The notes below the pieces were generated by a model, which had not been told where the DNA came from, did no database searches, and saw only the letters and a list, made by a program, of their open reading frames with translations. A program made the translations under genes and the position numbers. Positions 1-8,967 of a stretch of 59,669 nt of DNA are shown in pieces (position 1 is the stretch's first letter; each line of letters begins with the position of its first letter). Where the stretch lies: positions 1 to 59,669 of the forward strand of contig BQJN01000012.1 in NCBI GenBank assembly GCA_021604725.1, read 5' to 3'. This DNA comes from Lysobacteraceae bacterium. Lineage in GTDB: Bacteria; Pseudomonadota; Gammaproteobacteria; Xanthomonadales; BQJN01.

Positions 1-1733
1 GCATCGTCGTAGCTGTACGGAGCTGCGGTGAGTTCACGTTTCCATAGCGACCAGACGGCCTCGGCGTAAACCGCGCCTATGCAATGAGTACTGCCACCGC
101 AATTGGCATTGCTCCATGTGTAGGTGTGAGGAGCACCCGAAACGCGTTTGGCATAGTCAATGTCTCGTACGCCGGTACACGCCGTACAGGCATCGCCAAA
201 TCCAGTGCAGTTGCTAGGCGTGAACCCTCGACCGATACACGATTCGTTCAGACGAATCGCTGCATAAATGTCAGCAATGCCTTCACCTGAGGGGCTGGCG
301 ATGGTCGGAACAGCATCGTTGTCATCCATACCATGGCCCCATTCGTGACTGACCACAGCGGCAATTTCCCCGGTATTGGCACAACCACCACCAGAGCGAT
401 AGAAGTTGACACTGCTTCCGCCCCAAAAGGCGTTGCAGCTATTGTTAATGTTGAGGTTTGTCGTAAGTTGTTGCTGCAACCAGGTGTTGCTCGGCAAGTG
501 TCCGCGAGCGATTTCGATAATGCGGTTAAGCTCGTAAAAGTTGGTGCGTGCTGAGTGGGTGTTGCCAGCGCCGCCGAAGCCCGGTGTGGTGCAGTCATCT
601 CCGCCGGATGTGCCAAAGTCGATATCCGTGGTCGAGCCCAGCGATGCCGCGCCGCAGTCGTCGCTGACGTGCACATAGGGTCCTGTGAAACTACCAGTGA
701 TGGTGCCATCTACCGGTACGGGAAGGTTGCCGCCTGAATCGGTGGTGACGGTGCCTGATGGTGTAACAACGCTCATGAAAGGCATCGGCCAGCCCGCTTG
801 TTCAATGCCGTCCGGGGCGATTCCATCATTGGAAACCGGATACACGCCGCCTGCGGCAGATCGCGGTGAGACCACATAGTGGTTGCTGTCCTGGAACGAC
901 AAAATGTCGCCGCTGTGCACATCGACCAGCATCTCCCAATGACCCATATCATCGGCGAACCGCGGTTTTAGCACCCAGGCCTTGCGATGTTGAATCACAT
1001 CGCCGGGTTGGTTGCCGGCAACGGGTATTACTAAGGGCTCTGGCTTGCCCCAAAAACCAGCAATCGTGTGCGGGGCCAGGAAGGTGGCTGCTCTACTTTG
1101 CGCAGCCGAAAGGCTGACGGTATCTGCCGCCAATGGGCTGACGGTCCGCCAGTGTTGGGTGCCCAGCAGGATCAAATTTCCGCGATTGATGACGGCGGTG
1201 AGATAGCTGTTGCGGACCGCAATGCCCTGGTGGACTTGCGGTACGTAAATCTGCACCAGGTGGTCGGATGCCAGAGTGATGCGCATCGGCCCCAGTTCAC
1301 TTTGGTCGATTCGCAGGCTCGCGGCGTTCGCGCTCAGGTACTCGGAGAATACCTGCGCGATGTGCTGGGTGCGTTGTTCTGGCGCCTGGGGTGAACTGAG
1401 CCCGAGCTGCGCCCAGCTTAGGGTGTTGGCCGCACCCGGAATCAGCGGTGTTGACGGCGTCAGGGTCGCAAAGCCGCCGCTGCTGCGGTCGATTTTCGCT
1501 GTAGACTCAGGGGCTTGCAGTGAGTTCAGGTCGAACTCCGCGGTTGCCGCTGCTTGCGCTTGCAAGTCACTGACCGCCGCCAGGGGGCGCTCATAGTCCA
1601 GTGCTGCTGATCGCATCTGTTTGCTGCGCACTCCATCTGAAGCCGGTTCGACAAGAGCGTATGAGGCTGTGGCGAAAATACAGCAGGCAATAGCGATTGC
1701 GCCTCGACTGAGGCGATCCCTTGAAAATGGCAT
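1..1733 (-). CDS. Secreted zinc metallopeptidase, M4/M36 (thermolysin/fungalysin) type, partial
   Basis: The frame is open from the ATG at 1733 to the window edge, giving about 577 residues; the C-terminus is missing. The N-terminus is a signal peptide (hydrophobic core AIAIACCIFATASYA, residues 12-26), followed by a long propeptide-like region. Zinc-site residues are visible: HEWGH at about residues 463-467 (333-347) and, about 20 residues on, the Glu of GEGIADIYA, the usual third ligand of the gluzincin group. A later GAVYAEAVWSLW segment resembles the conserved helix after the active site in M36 enzymes. Cysteines are frequent in the catalytic part, as in exported enzymes. The likely role is extracellular protein breakdown. 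Assignment to M36 rather than M4 is inference; the metallopeptidase call is firm. Confidence 0.88.
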   Translation of the reverse strand, partial: MPFSRDRLSRGAIAIACCIFATASYALVEPASDGVRSKQMRSAALDYERPLAAVSDLQAQAAATAEFDLNSLQAPESTAKIDRSSGGFATLTPSTPLIPGAANTLSWAQLGLSSPQAPEQRTQHIAQVFSEYLSANAASLRIDQSELGPMRITLASDHLVQIYVPQVHQGIAVRNSYLTAVINRGNLILLGTQHWRTVSPLAADTVSLSAAQSRAATFLAPHTIAGFWGKPEPLVIPVAGNQPGDVIQHRKAWVLKPRFADDMGHWEMLVDVHSGDILSFQDSNHYVVSPRSAAGGVYPVSNDGIAPDGIEQAGWPMPFMSVVTPSGTVTTDSGGNLPVPVDGTITGSFTGPYVHVSDDCGAASLGSTTDIDFGTSGGDDCTTPGFGGAGNTHSARTNFYELNRIIEIARGHLPSNTWLQQQLTTNLNINNSCNAFWGGSSVNFYRSGGGCANTGEIAAVVSHEWGHGMDDNDAVPTIASPSGEGIADIYAAIRLNESCIGRGFTPSNCTGFGDACTACTGVRDIDYAKRVSGAPHTYTWSNANCGGSTHCIGAVYAEAVWSLWKRELTAAPYSYDD

Positions 1734-1827
1734 GTGGTCCCCTGATTAGATATAGCGATTTTTTGTGGAGTATAGCAGAGCGCTTGCGGGCCAATTCACA
1801 TCGTTTGTCACTTCGCGTAAAGCACTC

Positions 1828-3042
1828 TCATCGCCGCAAGTCCGGCGTACGGATCAGCCGCTGTTTTATGTGCGCAGGATAGGTATTGGTCACCGATACC
1901 GAGTCACAACCCTGAAACTTGCAGAACCCAACAATGGCTTCGGCCAATGCCGTGACGAACCGGTCTTGATCAAGCTGTTCTTCCTCCAGGTGCAGCGATT
2001 TGATCTCAAGCACACCGTCCTTCCGGTGTGCCTTACAGTCCATCCGACCCACAAACTTGTCGCCGTAAAGCAGCGGCAGGCAAAAGTAGCCGTACTGCCT
2101 CTTGGCGGCGGGAACATAGCATTCGATCTGGTAATTGAAGTCGAATACGCGCTTCAGTCGATCGCGCTGGATCACACAATTGTCGAAAGGAGAGAGGATT
2201 GATACCCGTTTGCGCATGCGCGAAAGTGGTTGCTCCAGTGTGCCTGCTCTGGCGATAAAGGTCTCGCCACCCTTGATACGAAACTGCTGCAATTGGTGCT
2301 GCGCCAAGCCGTCACTGACCAGGGCTTTCATCGCCTCGCGCAGTGCCTTGTCGCGGCGCAGATAGGTCAGCCCTTTTTGTGAAGCGAAGCCGTGGCATCG
2401 CAGTTGCTGGTCCAGCAGGTGTGCCGCCAGTTCATCGGTATTGGGCATGCTGGTGTCGACCTGGTCGGGCAAGACCCGCTCGGTCAGGTCGTAGGTTTTT
2501 TGAAAGCCCTCGCGGCTGCAGACCATCAAGTCGCCTTGCATGTATAACTGTTCCAGTGCCTTCTTGGCCGGCTTCCAATCCCACCAGCCAGCGCGGTTTT
2601 TACTGCCAGACTCGACATCGCGCGAGCGCAATGGGCCGTCTTCACGGATGCGTGCAAGAAGCTCCGCCATCAACTTGCGATCGCGGGTTCGATACCAGTG
2701 AACCTGACCATTTTTGATGGCGGCTTTGTAGGGTAAGGAATAGCGAAAATCTTCGATGGGCAGGAACGCTTCGGCATGCGACCAGTACTCAAAGATGTCG
2801 CCGCTGAGCAGCAGGCGGTTGATCATCTCTGGCTTGAACCCCGGAACCCTGGAATACAACACGTGATTGTGCGCACGTTCGACCACCGAGATGGTGTCGA
2901 TCTGGACATAGCCGATGTGGCCAATTGCCTTTTTTGCCCCAGCAAGTCCACGACCGAAGGGTCGAGCTTGCACCAGCCCCTGTGCCGACAGCGCCAGTCG
3001 GCGCAGGTGCGTCAACTGGCGCTGGCGAGTCAGTTCAATCAT
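1828..3042 (-). CDS. ycaQ: YcaQ/AlkX-family winged-helix DNA glycosylase (interstrand crosslink repair)
   Basis: A 404-residue protein of the HTH_42/COG3214 family, the usual family length. Members such as E. coli YcaQ and Streptomyces AlkZ unhook DNA interstrand crosslinks or remove bulky alkylated bases. The catalytic Q-x-D signature is present in GYVQIDTISVVERAHN near residue 47, followed by the typical LYSR and YWSHAEAFLP segments (residues 63-93). The C-terminal part holds the family's LSPFDN and DFNYQIECYVPAAKRQYGYF blocks. The start at 3042 gives MIELTRQRQLTHLRR, the expected N-terminus. It lies 32 bp downstream of the DUF3024 gene on the same strand, so the two may be co-transcribed. 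It probably acts in the cytoplasm on damaged DNA. Confidence 0.9.
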   Translation of the reverse strand: MIELTRQRQLTHLRRLALSAQGLVQARPFGRGLAGAKKAIGHIGYVQIDTISVVERAHNHVLYSRVPGFKPEMINRLLLSGDIFEYWSHAEAFLPIEDFRYSLPYKAAIKNGQVHWYRTRDRKLMAELLARIREDGPLRSRDVESGSKNRAGWWDWKPAKKALEQLYMQGDLMVCSREGFQKTYDLTERVLPDQVDTSMPNTDELAAHLLDQQLRCHGFASQKGLTYLRRDKALREAMKALVSDGLAQHQLQQFRIKGGETFIARAGTLEQPLSRMRKRVSILSPFDNCVIQRDRLKRVFDFNYQIECYVPAAKRQYGYFCLPLLYGDKFVGRMDCKAHRKDGVLEIKSLHLEEEQLDQDRFVTALAEAIVGFCKFQGCDSVSVTNTYPAHIKQRLIRTPDLRR

Positions 3043-3074
3043 GGCTTACTGTGCAGCGTTGTTGAAATTTACGA

Positions 3075-3422
3075 CTATCCCCAAAAGCAACCATAGTCGT
3101 CTGCTTCCAGAACCTCAAAGAACTCAGCCAGGCTGCGCAATGATCCGTGCGGCTCGTATCGATGCCATTTCAAGTCAGCACGCATCCAGTAAAGTTTCCA
3201 CTTGCGAGAAGCTTTGACGTAGGTCGCTTTGGCAACGGGCGTGTTCCGTTTCTTCTCGGGATGGCCAAACATTGGCCTGATCTCGAAAACTTCCACGCTC
3301 TGTCCTTGAAGTTGGTAGCCGAAGTCCAGGTTTGGTCGTATGTGTGGTGGTGGACGCTTTTTCTCGATGTACGCATCCATCTGCTTCTCAACACGCTTCT
3401 TCTCAATCTCCGAAAATGCCAT
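3075..3422 (-). CDS. DUF3024 family small protein
   Basis: A 115-residue cytoplasmic protein with no signal peptide or membrane segment. The family pattern KATYVKASRKWKLYWMRADL followed by KWHRYEP (about residues 66-91) is the hallmark of DUF3024. The frame stays open further upstream, but family homology starts at MAFSEIEKKRVEKQ, so the ATG at 3422 is preferred. The N-terminal third is strongly charged and helical. Function is unknown; the many aromatic and basic residues suggest a nucleic-acid or nucleotide role, which is inference only. It precedes the YcaQ-like gene by 32 bp on the same strand. Confidence 0.8.
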   Translation of the reverse strand: MAFSEIEKKRVEKQMDAYIEKKRPPPHIRPNLDFGYQLQGQSVEVFEIRPMFGHPEKKRNTPVAKATYVKASRKWKLYWMRADLKWHRYEPHGSLRSLAEFFEVLEADDYGCFWG

Positions 3423-3480
3423 GGGCCTTCGTTTTCCTCTCTTCCAATCCAATACTCGACGTCTACATGCAGTGACCCAA

Positions 3481-4137
3481 CTACCGCAACAAAGCCGCTG
3501 CGGCTTCGAAGCCGACAATGACTGGGATGCCGACCAGGAAAACCGGGTGTACGCGGCCGAGTTTGTGAAGGTCATAGGCCAGGAAGGGTACCAATAGCAG
3601 CAATTGGTAGGCATGAGCCAGGGCGATGCGGTTTTCCAGATCAAGGCCCGGCAGCAACCAGCCCATTCTGAAGAATGCTGCGTCGAGTACGGCAAAAGTG
3701 CCCAGAAAAATTAAGCGTTTGTGTGAATCAGGTCTGGATTTTCGCCAAATAAGAGCCAGCGTTATGCAGACTCCATAGACCAGCAAACGCTTGGTTTGGA
3801 TCAAGAATGTCATAGGCTCGGCAAAGCCGGCCTTGATCTGCGGAAGGGCTATGACCAGCATCAAAGTAAACACCAACGGTGCCAGAAACAAAGCTGTCAT
3901 GCCGAGTTTCATGTGCGCTTGCGACTTGCCGGTTCCCATTAGCCAGGCTTGAGTCGCAACAAGCATCATCCATGCGGACATCGCCGCGGCGTGGACATGG
4001 ATAATTAGCGGTGGGTTGGCCTTCGCTCCGGTCAGGATCGCAACTGAATTCGGAGCAAACCCAATAACCGCCGCCGCTGCGAAAATGACACCCATTACTG
4101 CAAAGAATGAAATCTGGCGAGTCGGTGGGCTAGTCAT
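3481..4137 (-). CDS. Polytopic membrane protein (DUF2306-like)
   Basis: A 218-residue protein with about six hydrophobic segments. The first loops contain IIHVHAAAMSAWMMLVATQAWL and KLGMTALFLAPLVF, the arrangement of small integral membrane proteins in which His residues at membrane boundaries could hold haem or metal. The interrupted gene at 9975-11064 encodes a protein with the same pattern (GHHMHGITATLWMLLLIGQ then LHAMAGKASF), so the two look like paralogues. The start at 4137 gives MTSPPTRQISFFAVMGV. It is followed by the DUF3024 and ycaQ genes and preceded by the dioxygenase-like gene with a 96-bp gap, all minus strand. No function can be assigned. Confidence 0.8.
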   Translation of the reverse strand: MTSPPTRQISFFAVMGVIFAAAAVIGFAPNSVAILTGAKANPPLIIHVHAAAMSAWMMLVATQAWLMGTGKSQAHMKLGMTALFLAPLVFTLMLVIALPQIKAGFAEPMTFLIQTKRLLVYGVCITLALIWRKSRPDSHKRLIFLGTFAVLDAAFFRMGWLLPGLDLENRIALAHAYQLLLLVPFLAYDLHKLGRVHPVFLVGIPVIVGFEAAAALLR

Positions 4138-4233
4138 ACGTGGCTCCTGATGCGCAACTGAAATCTATGCGTTTCCTCAAGGGCCGTCAACCGGGAGAGA
4201 AAAGGATGTCTGTTCAGAAAAGCACTCGTATTT

Positions 4234-4842
4234 CTAGAAATCAGCCTCAGCTTTTAGCCGGAACTTCACATTGATTGCCTCGATGCCACTGGTGTCAATT
4301 TTCGTCTCGCGCACAGAACCAAAGTCGCCCGCTTGCTCCGACCGCTTGCGGTCGTCTGCTGAGACCAACGGGTCTTCGGCCAGGAATACTTTGGGCGCCC
4401 ATTGTCGACCGTATTGCTCAGACAGCAGTGTGAAGTGAATATGCGCGGCCTCTCGGCCCATGTTGTCTGCGGCCGGTCGAATGGTATGAAACTCAAAGCG
4501 GCCAGCTGAGTCGGTTTGCGCCCAGCCATGCAGTTTCCAGGCTGAGGGTGGATTGTCGAGAGATTCAAACTCTACGCCATCCTGATCTCGATGATAGGCA
4601 TGAACAATCACCCCTTGGGCCGCTTCACCTTCGGGTGTAACGACCATCCCTCGAATGACAAATGGCCGACCTGGCTCATCTTCAGAAGCGATCCTCGATT
4701 GCGACTGCAGAATCTCCGGACGCTGGCTTTGAGCATCGTTCCAACTGCTGAGCCAGGCGGGATCGACCTGCGCGGTGGCAACGGAGCCGATCAGGACAGC
4801 CAAAATAGCGGCGGCGACGAAAGGCGTACTTTGCTTCAACAT
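4234..4842 (-). CDS. Exported intradiol ring-cleavage dioxygenase-like protein
   Basis: A 202-residue protein with a signal peptide (residues 1-24, ending SVATAQ). The body follows the beta-sandwich of intradiol dioxygenases: RPFVIRGMVVTPEGEAAQGVIVHAYHRD, then GWAQTDSAGRFEFHTIRPA, then EAAHIHFTLL. The two His ligands of the non-haem Fe(III) site are visible in HIH (about residue 134). The Tyr that normally follows the R-x-I-x-P-G turn is absent (IRPAADN), so the classic two-Tyr two-His site looks incomplete. Exported members are often described as dioxygenase-related rather than proven enzymes. It lies 132 bp downstream of the di-haem oxidoreductase gene on the same strand. A non-catalytic or altered-metal role is possible. 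Confidence 0.72.
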   Translation of the reverse strand: MLKQSTPFVAAAILAVLIGSVATAQVDPAWLSSWNDAQSQRPEILQSQSRIASEDEPGRPFVIRGMVVTPEGEAAQGVIVHAYHRDQDGVEFESLDNPPSAWKLHGWAQTDSAGRFEFHTIRPAADNMGREAAHIHFTLLSEQYGRQWAPKVFLAEDPLVSADDRKRSEQAGDFGSVRETKIDTSGIEAINVKFRLKAEADF

Positions 4843-4974
4843 GGAGTCTGCCTCATTCTCGAAGGCTGGCCATTATGCGCTATTTCACAGCCTTGTTTTA
4901 AGTGGGGGAATACCTCGCCTGAATACGCCGACAGCCTCGTCCTCGCCGCAACGAGGACGAAGCTTTGGGGTTGC

Positions 4975-6492
4975 TCAGTGTCCGTTGTTGACCAACTCTT
5001 GGTTGGGATTGGACGGGGTTCTTAGCTTCATCAAGAATGCGATTAACTGGCGTTGTTCCGTGTCAGTCAGCGCAAAAAACGCATCGCGCGCTGCCTGTGC
5101 TTCACCGCCATGGAAATCGATCGCTTCGCGTAACGTTGTTGCACGTCCATCATGCAGATACGGTGCGGTATCGGCGATGCCCCACAGCCGAGCCGTGGTG
5201 AACTCGTCGTTGGCGATTTCGCCGCCTTCAAACGTTTCGGCCAGACGTGGCCCCATCTTGTGTCGTTTGAGATCAGCGAACAACGGGACCTTCACACCGC
5301 CGCCCGAGCCGCGTTTGAAGCCGACCTGTTTCAGATCGATATGCGCGTAAACGTTGGCACGTGGATCGGTCGGGTCCTCCGGAAATGCCAGAGGCAGATG
5401 CTTGGAGCGTGTTTGCAGCATGGGAATGTGGCAGTCGCCGCACCCGACCGAGCTGAAGCGGTCTCGTCCGTCCCGCTCGAAAGGGTTCAGTCGTTTTTGC
5501 TTCGGCCGTGGGTTGGTCACGTCAAATACGTGGAGCGCCGTCATCTCACCCACTTCGACTTCGTCCGCAAGTCCGTCGCCATCACCATCTATTCCGGCAC
5601 CGATCACTTCCACCGGTTGGACGCCGAAATGGAACTGCATGGCACCGCGGTCAAAATCACGCATTGAGAAGTTCTCGCCTTTGCGGCCGAATGGGCGAAC
5701 CACCAGCACGTCTTCGGGTGAATGCGCGCTATTGTCTTCAAAGCCAACACCCTCGACGCCAGACATGTCGACACTGCCGCCACCCAGGCTTTCGATGCTG
5801 CCGAAGTTGACGCCATGTGTGTCCAGCTGGAAAACGGTTCCGGCCGCTGCGGCCTGGGCCTGATCGAGGATCGCCTGAAGGTCTTCGGTCATTTCCTTGC
5901 CCAGCAGCTCGACGCCGCCGCCGCCAAACAGAAATGGTGGGTTGGCGAAGCGACCGTTGAAATCAGCCACGCCATCGAATTGCAAGGCCAGATCAGGGCT
6001 GTGCCCAGGTTCGTACTGGGTCCGGTCATCTGACGAGTCGGCCACATCGATCATGGTCGGCATGATGATCGCATTTTGAACCATCCCGCCGACGCCGCCG
6101 ATGCCCAGCGCGGGTGGGCGAGAGGTGCTGCTGACGATGGTATGGCATTCATTGCAACTTTGCGCATCGAGCCCGTTGATGCGCAAGTTAAGCCCGTTGC
6201 CTTGCAGCGTGGGTCGCTGGCCAAAGGCCAAAGTGTCCGTCTCACTGCTGTCGAATGGACCATCACCCATTCCATCGAGCGTGTTAAATGGCGTGGTAAA
6301 TACTTCCATTCCGATGCGGCGAATATCGTCCAGATGGCCATGGCCTGAGTTCAGGGCGTTGACCACGTCCGCATGTTCGATCGGATCGATTGGATGGTTA
6401 GGTGCTTCGACGCCGCCCGTCGCCCCCACGACGCAAGGCACCCCTAATGCTGCCGACAGTAGCAGCCTGGATAATACAGTCTTGGATTTCAT
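4975..6492 (-). CDS. Di-haem oxidoreductase (DHOR / DUF1111 cytochrome c family)
   Basis: A 505-residue periplasmic c-type cytochrome with a signal peptide (residues 1-23). Two CxxCH haem sites are present: CNECH at residues 113-117 and CGDCH near residue 350. The C-terminal TARLWGIADTAPYLHDGRA block is typical of the di-haem peroxidase/thiol-oxidoreductase superfamily and supplies a haem-pocket region. Length fits the family (450-520). An acidic DGDGDGLADEVE loop (about residue 305) could bind calcium, as in related peroxidases. The start at 6492 is followed at once by the signal sequence MKSKTVLSRLLLSAALG. Its substrate is unknown; it probably moves electrons in the periplasm. Confidence 0.85.
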   Translation of the reverse strand: MKSKTVLSRLLLSAALGVPCVVGATGGVEAPNHPIDPIEHADVVNALNSGHGHLDDIRRIGMEVFTTPFNTLDGMGDGPFDSSETDTLAFGQRPTLQGNGLNLRINGLDAQSCNECHTIVSSTSRPPALGIGGVGGMVQNAIIMPTMIDVADSSDDRTQYEPGHSPDLALQFDGVADFNGRFANPPFLFGGGGVELLGKEMTEDLQAILDQAQAAAAGTVFQLDTHGVNFGSIESLGGGSVDMSGVEGVGFEDNSAHSPEDVLVVRPFGRKGENFSMRDFDRGAMQFHFGVQPVEVIGAGIDGDGDGLADEVEVGEMTALHVFDVTNPRPKQKRLNPFERDGRDRFSSVGCGDCHIPMLQTRSKHLPLAFPEDPTDPRANVYAHIDLKQVGFKRGSGGGVKVPLFADLKRHKMGPRLAETFEGGEIANDEFTTARLWGIADTAPYLHDGRATTLREAIDFHGGEAQAARDAFFALTDTEQRQLIAFLMKLRTPSNPNQELVNNGH

Positions 6493-6614
6493 GATTTCCC
6501 TTCCTAAACGGAATCGTCATCACAAATGTGGTGACGAGGGCACCCCCGTGGCCCCAACGAAACTATAGAAAAACCAGGCAGGATAAAATGTGAAATGGAT
6601 ACGGACGAATGATT

Positions 6615-6637
6615 AAACGTAAACCGTGGACGCGCTT
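6615..6637. repeat. Isolated right-end fragment of the 156-bp hairpin element
   Basis: The sequence AAACGTAAACCGTGGACGCG matches the right end of the element copy at 57682-57837 almost exactly, but the remainder of the element is missing. It lies just beyond the TAG stop codon (6641-6643) of the methyltransferase gene, the same placement seen for full copies. It is probably a deletion remnant. Confidence 0.7.
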
Positions 6638-6640
6638 TTG

Positions 6641-7381
6641 CTAGTCACCACTCTTTCGCGGCAAAGGAACGAGCATTGATACTCTTGATTTGTAGTCTCG
6701 ATATTCATCCCCGAACGCAGCAACCAAATCCTTCTCCTCCAGGATAGTTCCGACGATGGTATAGCCCAGGGTAGCTACGGCGAAAAACAGGTGGCCTGTG
6801 GTCATGATCGGTGTTGCCCAGAAGGCCACGGTAAATCCAAAGTAGAGTGGATGACGTACAAACCGATAAAGTCCTGGCGTTTTGAAACTGCTGCTTTGGA
6901 ATTCTCGGCCGGTCAGGTTGGCATAGGCCTGTTTCAAACCCAACAGTTCGAAGTGATCAAGCAAGAAGGTACTGACCAGGACCAGCAGCCAACCGACAAG
7001 AGAGACGCCGATAAGGATGTTGCCCAACATCGTATTGGAGACATCCCAAACAACGCCACCCATCGGGCGCCACTGCCAAAACAGCAAACACAATGCCAGG
7101 CTGGTAAACAACACATAGGTGTTTCGTTCGATCGCCGGAGGGACGATCCGCGCCCACTTTTGCTTGAAGCTTTTCCGGGCCATCACGCTGTGTTGAATGG
7201 CGAATACGGCCAGCAACAGACCATTGATCAGCAAGGCCTCACCCAGCGGTCCGCCGGCACCGCTGTCCATGGACTTGGGAACAACGAAATTGCCGACAAA
7301 GCCTATCGTGTACAAAAATGTGAGGAAAAACGCCAGATAGCAAAGGACACCGTAAACGAAAAACACAATATTCATTGACAC
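6641..7381 (-). CDS. mddA: MddA-like methanethiol S-methyltransferase (NnrU/ICMT membrane methyltransferase family)
   Basis: A 246-residue integral membrane protein with about five or six hydrophobic segments. The N-terminal VGNFVVPKSMDSG and LLINGLLLAVFAIQHSVMAR blocks and the C-terminal RHPLYFGFTVAFWATP plus EEKDLVAAFGDEYRDY are those of the MddA branch of the isoprenylcysteine-methyltransferase-like family. MddA methylates methanethiol to dimethyl sulfide using S-adenosylmethionine; the RHP and late E-x-D/Y-x-x-Y residues form the SAM pocket. It lies 138 bp beyond the end of the arsenic operon on the same strand, but that gap makes co-transcription uncertain. The substrate is inferred from similarity only; a generic SAM-dependent membrane methyltransferase is the alternative. 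Confidence 0.78.
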   Translation of the reverse strand: MSMNIVFFVYGVLCYLAFFLTFLYTIGFVGNFVVPKSMDSGAGGPLGEALLINGLLLAVFAIQHSVMARKSFKQKWARIVPPAIERNTYVLFTSLALCLLFWQWRPMGGVVWDVSNTMLGNILIGVSLVGWLLVLVSTFLLDHFELLGLKQAYANLTGREFQSSSFKTPGLYRFVRHPLYFGFTVAFWATPIMTTGHLFFAVATLGYTIVGTILEEKDLVAAFGDEYRDYKSRVSMLVPLPRKSGD

Positions 7382-7519
7382 GATCCTTTGTTGTAGGCAG
7401 CCACCTTAGCACGGACTTGTTTCAAGCAGGCCAATCGGGAGCGGGGCGTAGCAGTCCGGGCTCGGGCCTTAAATGCAAGGGCGGATCCAGCACGCCAATG
7501 AGCAGTGTGCGAATTCGTT

Positions 7520-8560
7520 CTAAGCAAACTGCTGACGTGTTCGGTTAGCGAGCGCTACCAATGAAAGCATCACGGGCACTTCGACCAAAACACCCACGAC
7601 AGTGGCCAGTGCGGCACCGGAACTCAGACCAAACAGACTAATGGCAACAGCAACCGCCAATTCGAAGAAGTTTGACGTTCCGATCAGAGCCGCTGGAGCT
7701 GCGGTACTAAACGGAACGCGCCACAAGTAGGCCCAGCCATAAGCCACGAAGAAGATGCCATAGCTCTGGATGAGCAGCGGGATAGCGATTAGGGCAATGA
7801 CCATGGGTTTGTCCAGAATGGTCTGCGCCTGAAAGCCGAATAGCAGAACAACGGTAGCGAGTAGGCCCATCACCGAAAAGGGCTTTACCTTGCCGGTGAA
7901 GGCACTAATACGTTGATGATTGCCGGCACCGTCCAGAACCTTTCGAGTCGCATAGCCAGCGGCCAGTGGTATCACAACATAAAGGACCACCGACAGCAGC
8001 AAGGTTTCCCAGGGCACCACAATATCGGTGACGCCGAGCAAAAGTGCGGCAATGGGGGCAAAGGCAAACACCATAATGATGTCGTTTATCGAAACCTGAA
8101 CCAGGGTGTAGTTGGCATCGCCACGAACCAGCTGGCTCCAGACGAACACCATGGCGGTGCATGGCGCAACGCCCAACAGGATCATCCCGGCGATATATTC
8201 CTTGGCGGTTTGCGGGTCCACCAGGCCGGCAAAGACGTACTCAAAGAAAAAGATACCCAGAGCCGCCATGGTAAACGGCTTGATCAGCCAGTTGACGACC
8301 AGCGTGATGCACAAGCCTTTGGGTTTTTTGCCGACATCCTTGAGCGAGGCAAAGTCCACATTCACCATCATTGGGTAAATCATGACCCAGATAAAAACGG
8401 CCACGACCAGATTGACGCTGGCGTATTCGATCGCCGCTATGGCTTCAAAAATGCCCGGCAGCGTCGCGCCGAGAATCACTCCGGCTACGATGCAAAGGCC
8501 GACCCAAACAGAGAGATAGCGCTCAAAAACACCCATGGCAGACGACGATTCCTGAGTCAT
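7520..8560 (-). CDS. acr3: Arsenite efflux permease, ACR3 family
   Basis: A 346-residue inner-membrane protein with ten predicted hydrophobic segments, typical ACR3 length. It exports arsenite, As(III), from the cytoplasm using the proton gradient. The invariant Cys of transmembrane segment 4 is present in [17 protein letters not shown] (about residue 130), together with the family's [11 protein letters not shown] block. The start at 8560 overlaps the stop of arsC by 4 bp (ATGA), so the two are translationally coupled. It is the last gene of arsR-arsI-arsC-acr3. Confidence 0.95.
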   Translation of the reverse strand: MTQESSSAMGVFERYLSVWVGLCIVAGVILGATLPGIFEAIAAIEYASVNLVVAVFIWVMIYPMMVNVDFASLKDVGKKPKGLCITLVVNWLIKPFTMAALGIFFFEYVFAGLVDPQTAKEYIAGMILLGVAPCTAMVFVWSQLVRGDANYTLVQVSINDIIMVFAFAPIAALLLGVTDIVVPWETLLLSVVLYVVIPLAAGYATRKVLDGAGNHQRISAFTGKVKPFSVMGLLATVVLLFGFQAQTILDKPMVIALIAIPLLIQSYGIFFVAYGWAYLWRVPFSTAAPAALIGTSNFFELAVAVAISLFGLSSGAALATVVGVLVEVPVMLSLVALANRTRQQFA

Positions 8561-8967
8561 GGCAATTCTTTCTCTATGCGGTCTTTGAGCAGCTGAAACG
8601 CTTCCTCGAAAGCTGCGTCGATCTGCGCGTCTGACCCTTCAGCTTTGGCTGGATCAGGCGTGCTCCAATGCAGCTTCTGGTGCTCCCCGAATACGACCGG
8701 GCACTGTTCATTGGCCGCCTGATCGCACACCGTAATCAACAAGTCGAAGTTCTCACCGGCGAACTCGTCCCAAGATTTGCTGCGTGGCTGTTCGATATCA
8801 ATGCCATGTCGCTGCAGGGTTTCCAGTGATTTGGGGTGCACATAACCGGCAGGTTTGCTGCCGGCACTGCGTGCAACATAGCGGCCGTGGCCGAGGGCGT
8901 TAATGAGCGCTTCAGCCATTATTGAGCGGCATGAGTTGCCGGTGCAAAGCACAAGGACACGTTTCAT
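8557..8967 (-). CDS. arsC: Arsenate reductase, thioredoxin-coupled (low-molecular-weight phosphatase fold)
   Basis: A 136-residue protein reducing As(V) to As(III) for export by Acr3. The P-loop CTGNSCR (C-x5-R) begins at residue 8, and the two further redox Cys appear in [13 protein letters not shown], giving the three-Cys relay of the thioredoxin-linked class. The start is set at the ATG at 8967 ([15 protein letters not shown]). The frame is open upstream, but this ATG places the P-loop at the usual distance and overlaps the stop of arsI in a TAATG junction. It is translationally coupled on both sides. Confidence 0.95.
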   Translation of the reverse strand: MKRVLVLCTGNSCRSIMAEALINALGHGRYVARSAGSKPAGYVHPKSLETLQRHGIDIEQPRSKSWDEFAGENFDLLITVCDQAANEQCPVVFGEHQKLHWSTPDPAKAEGSDAQIDAAFEEAFQLLKDRIEKELP

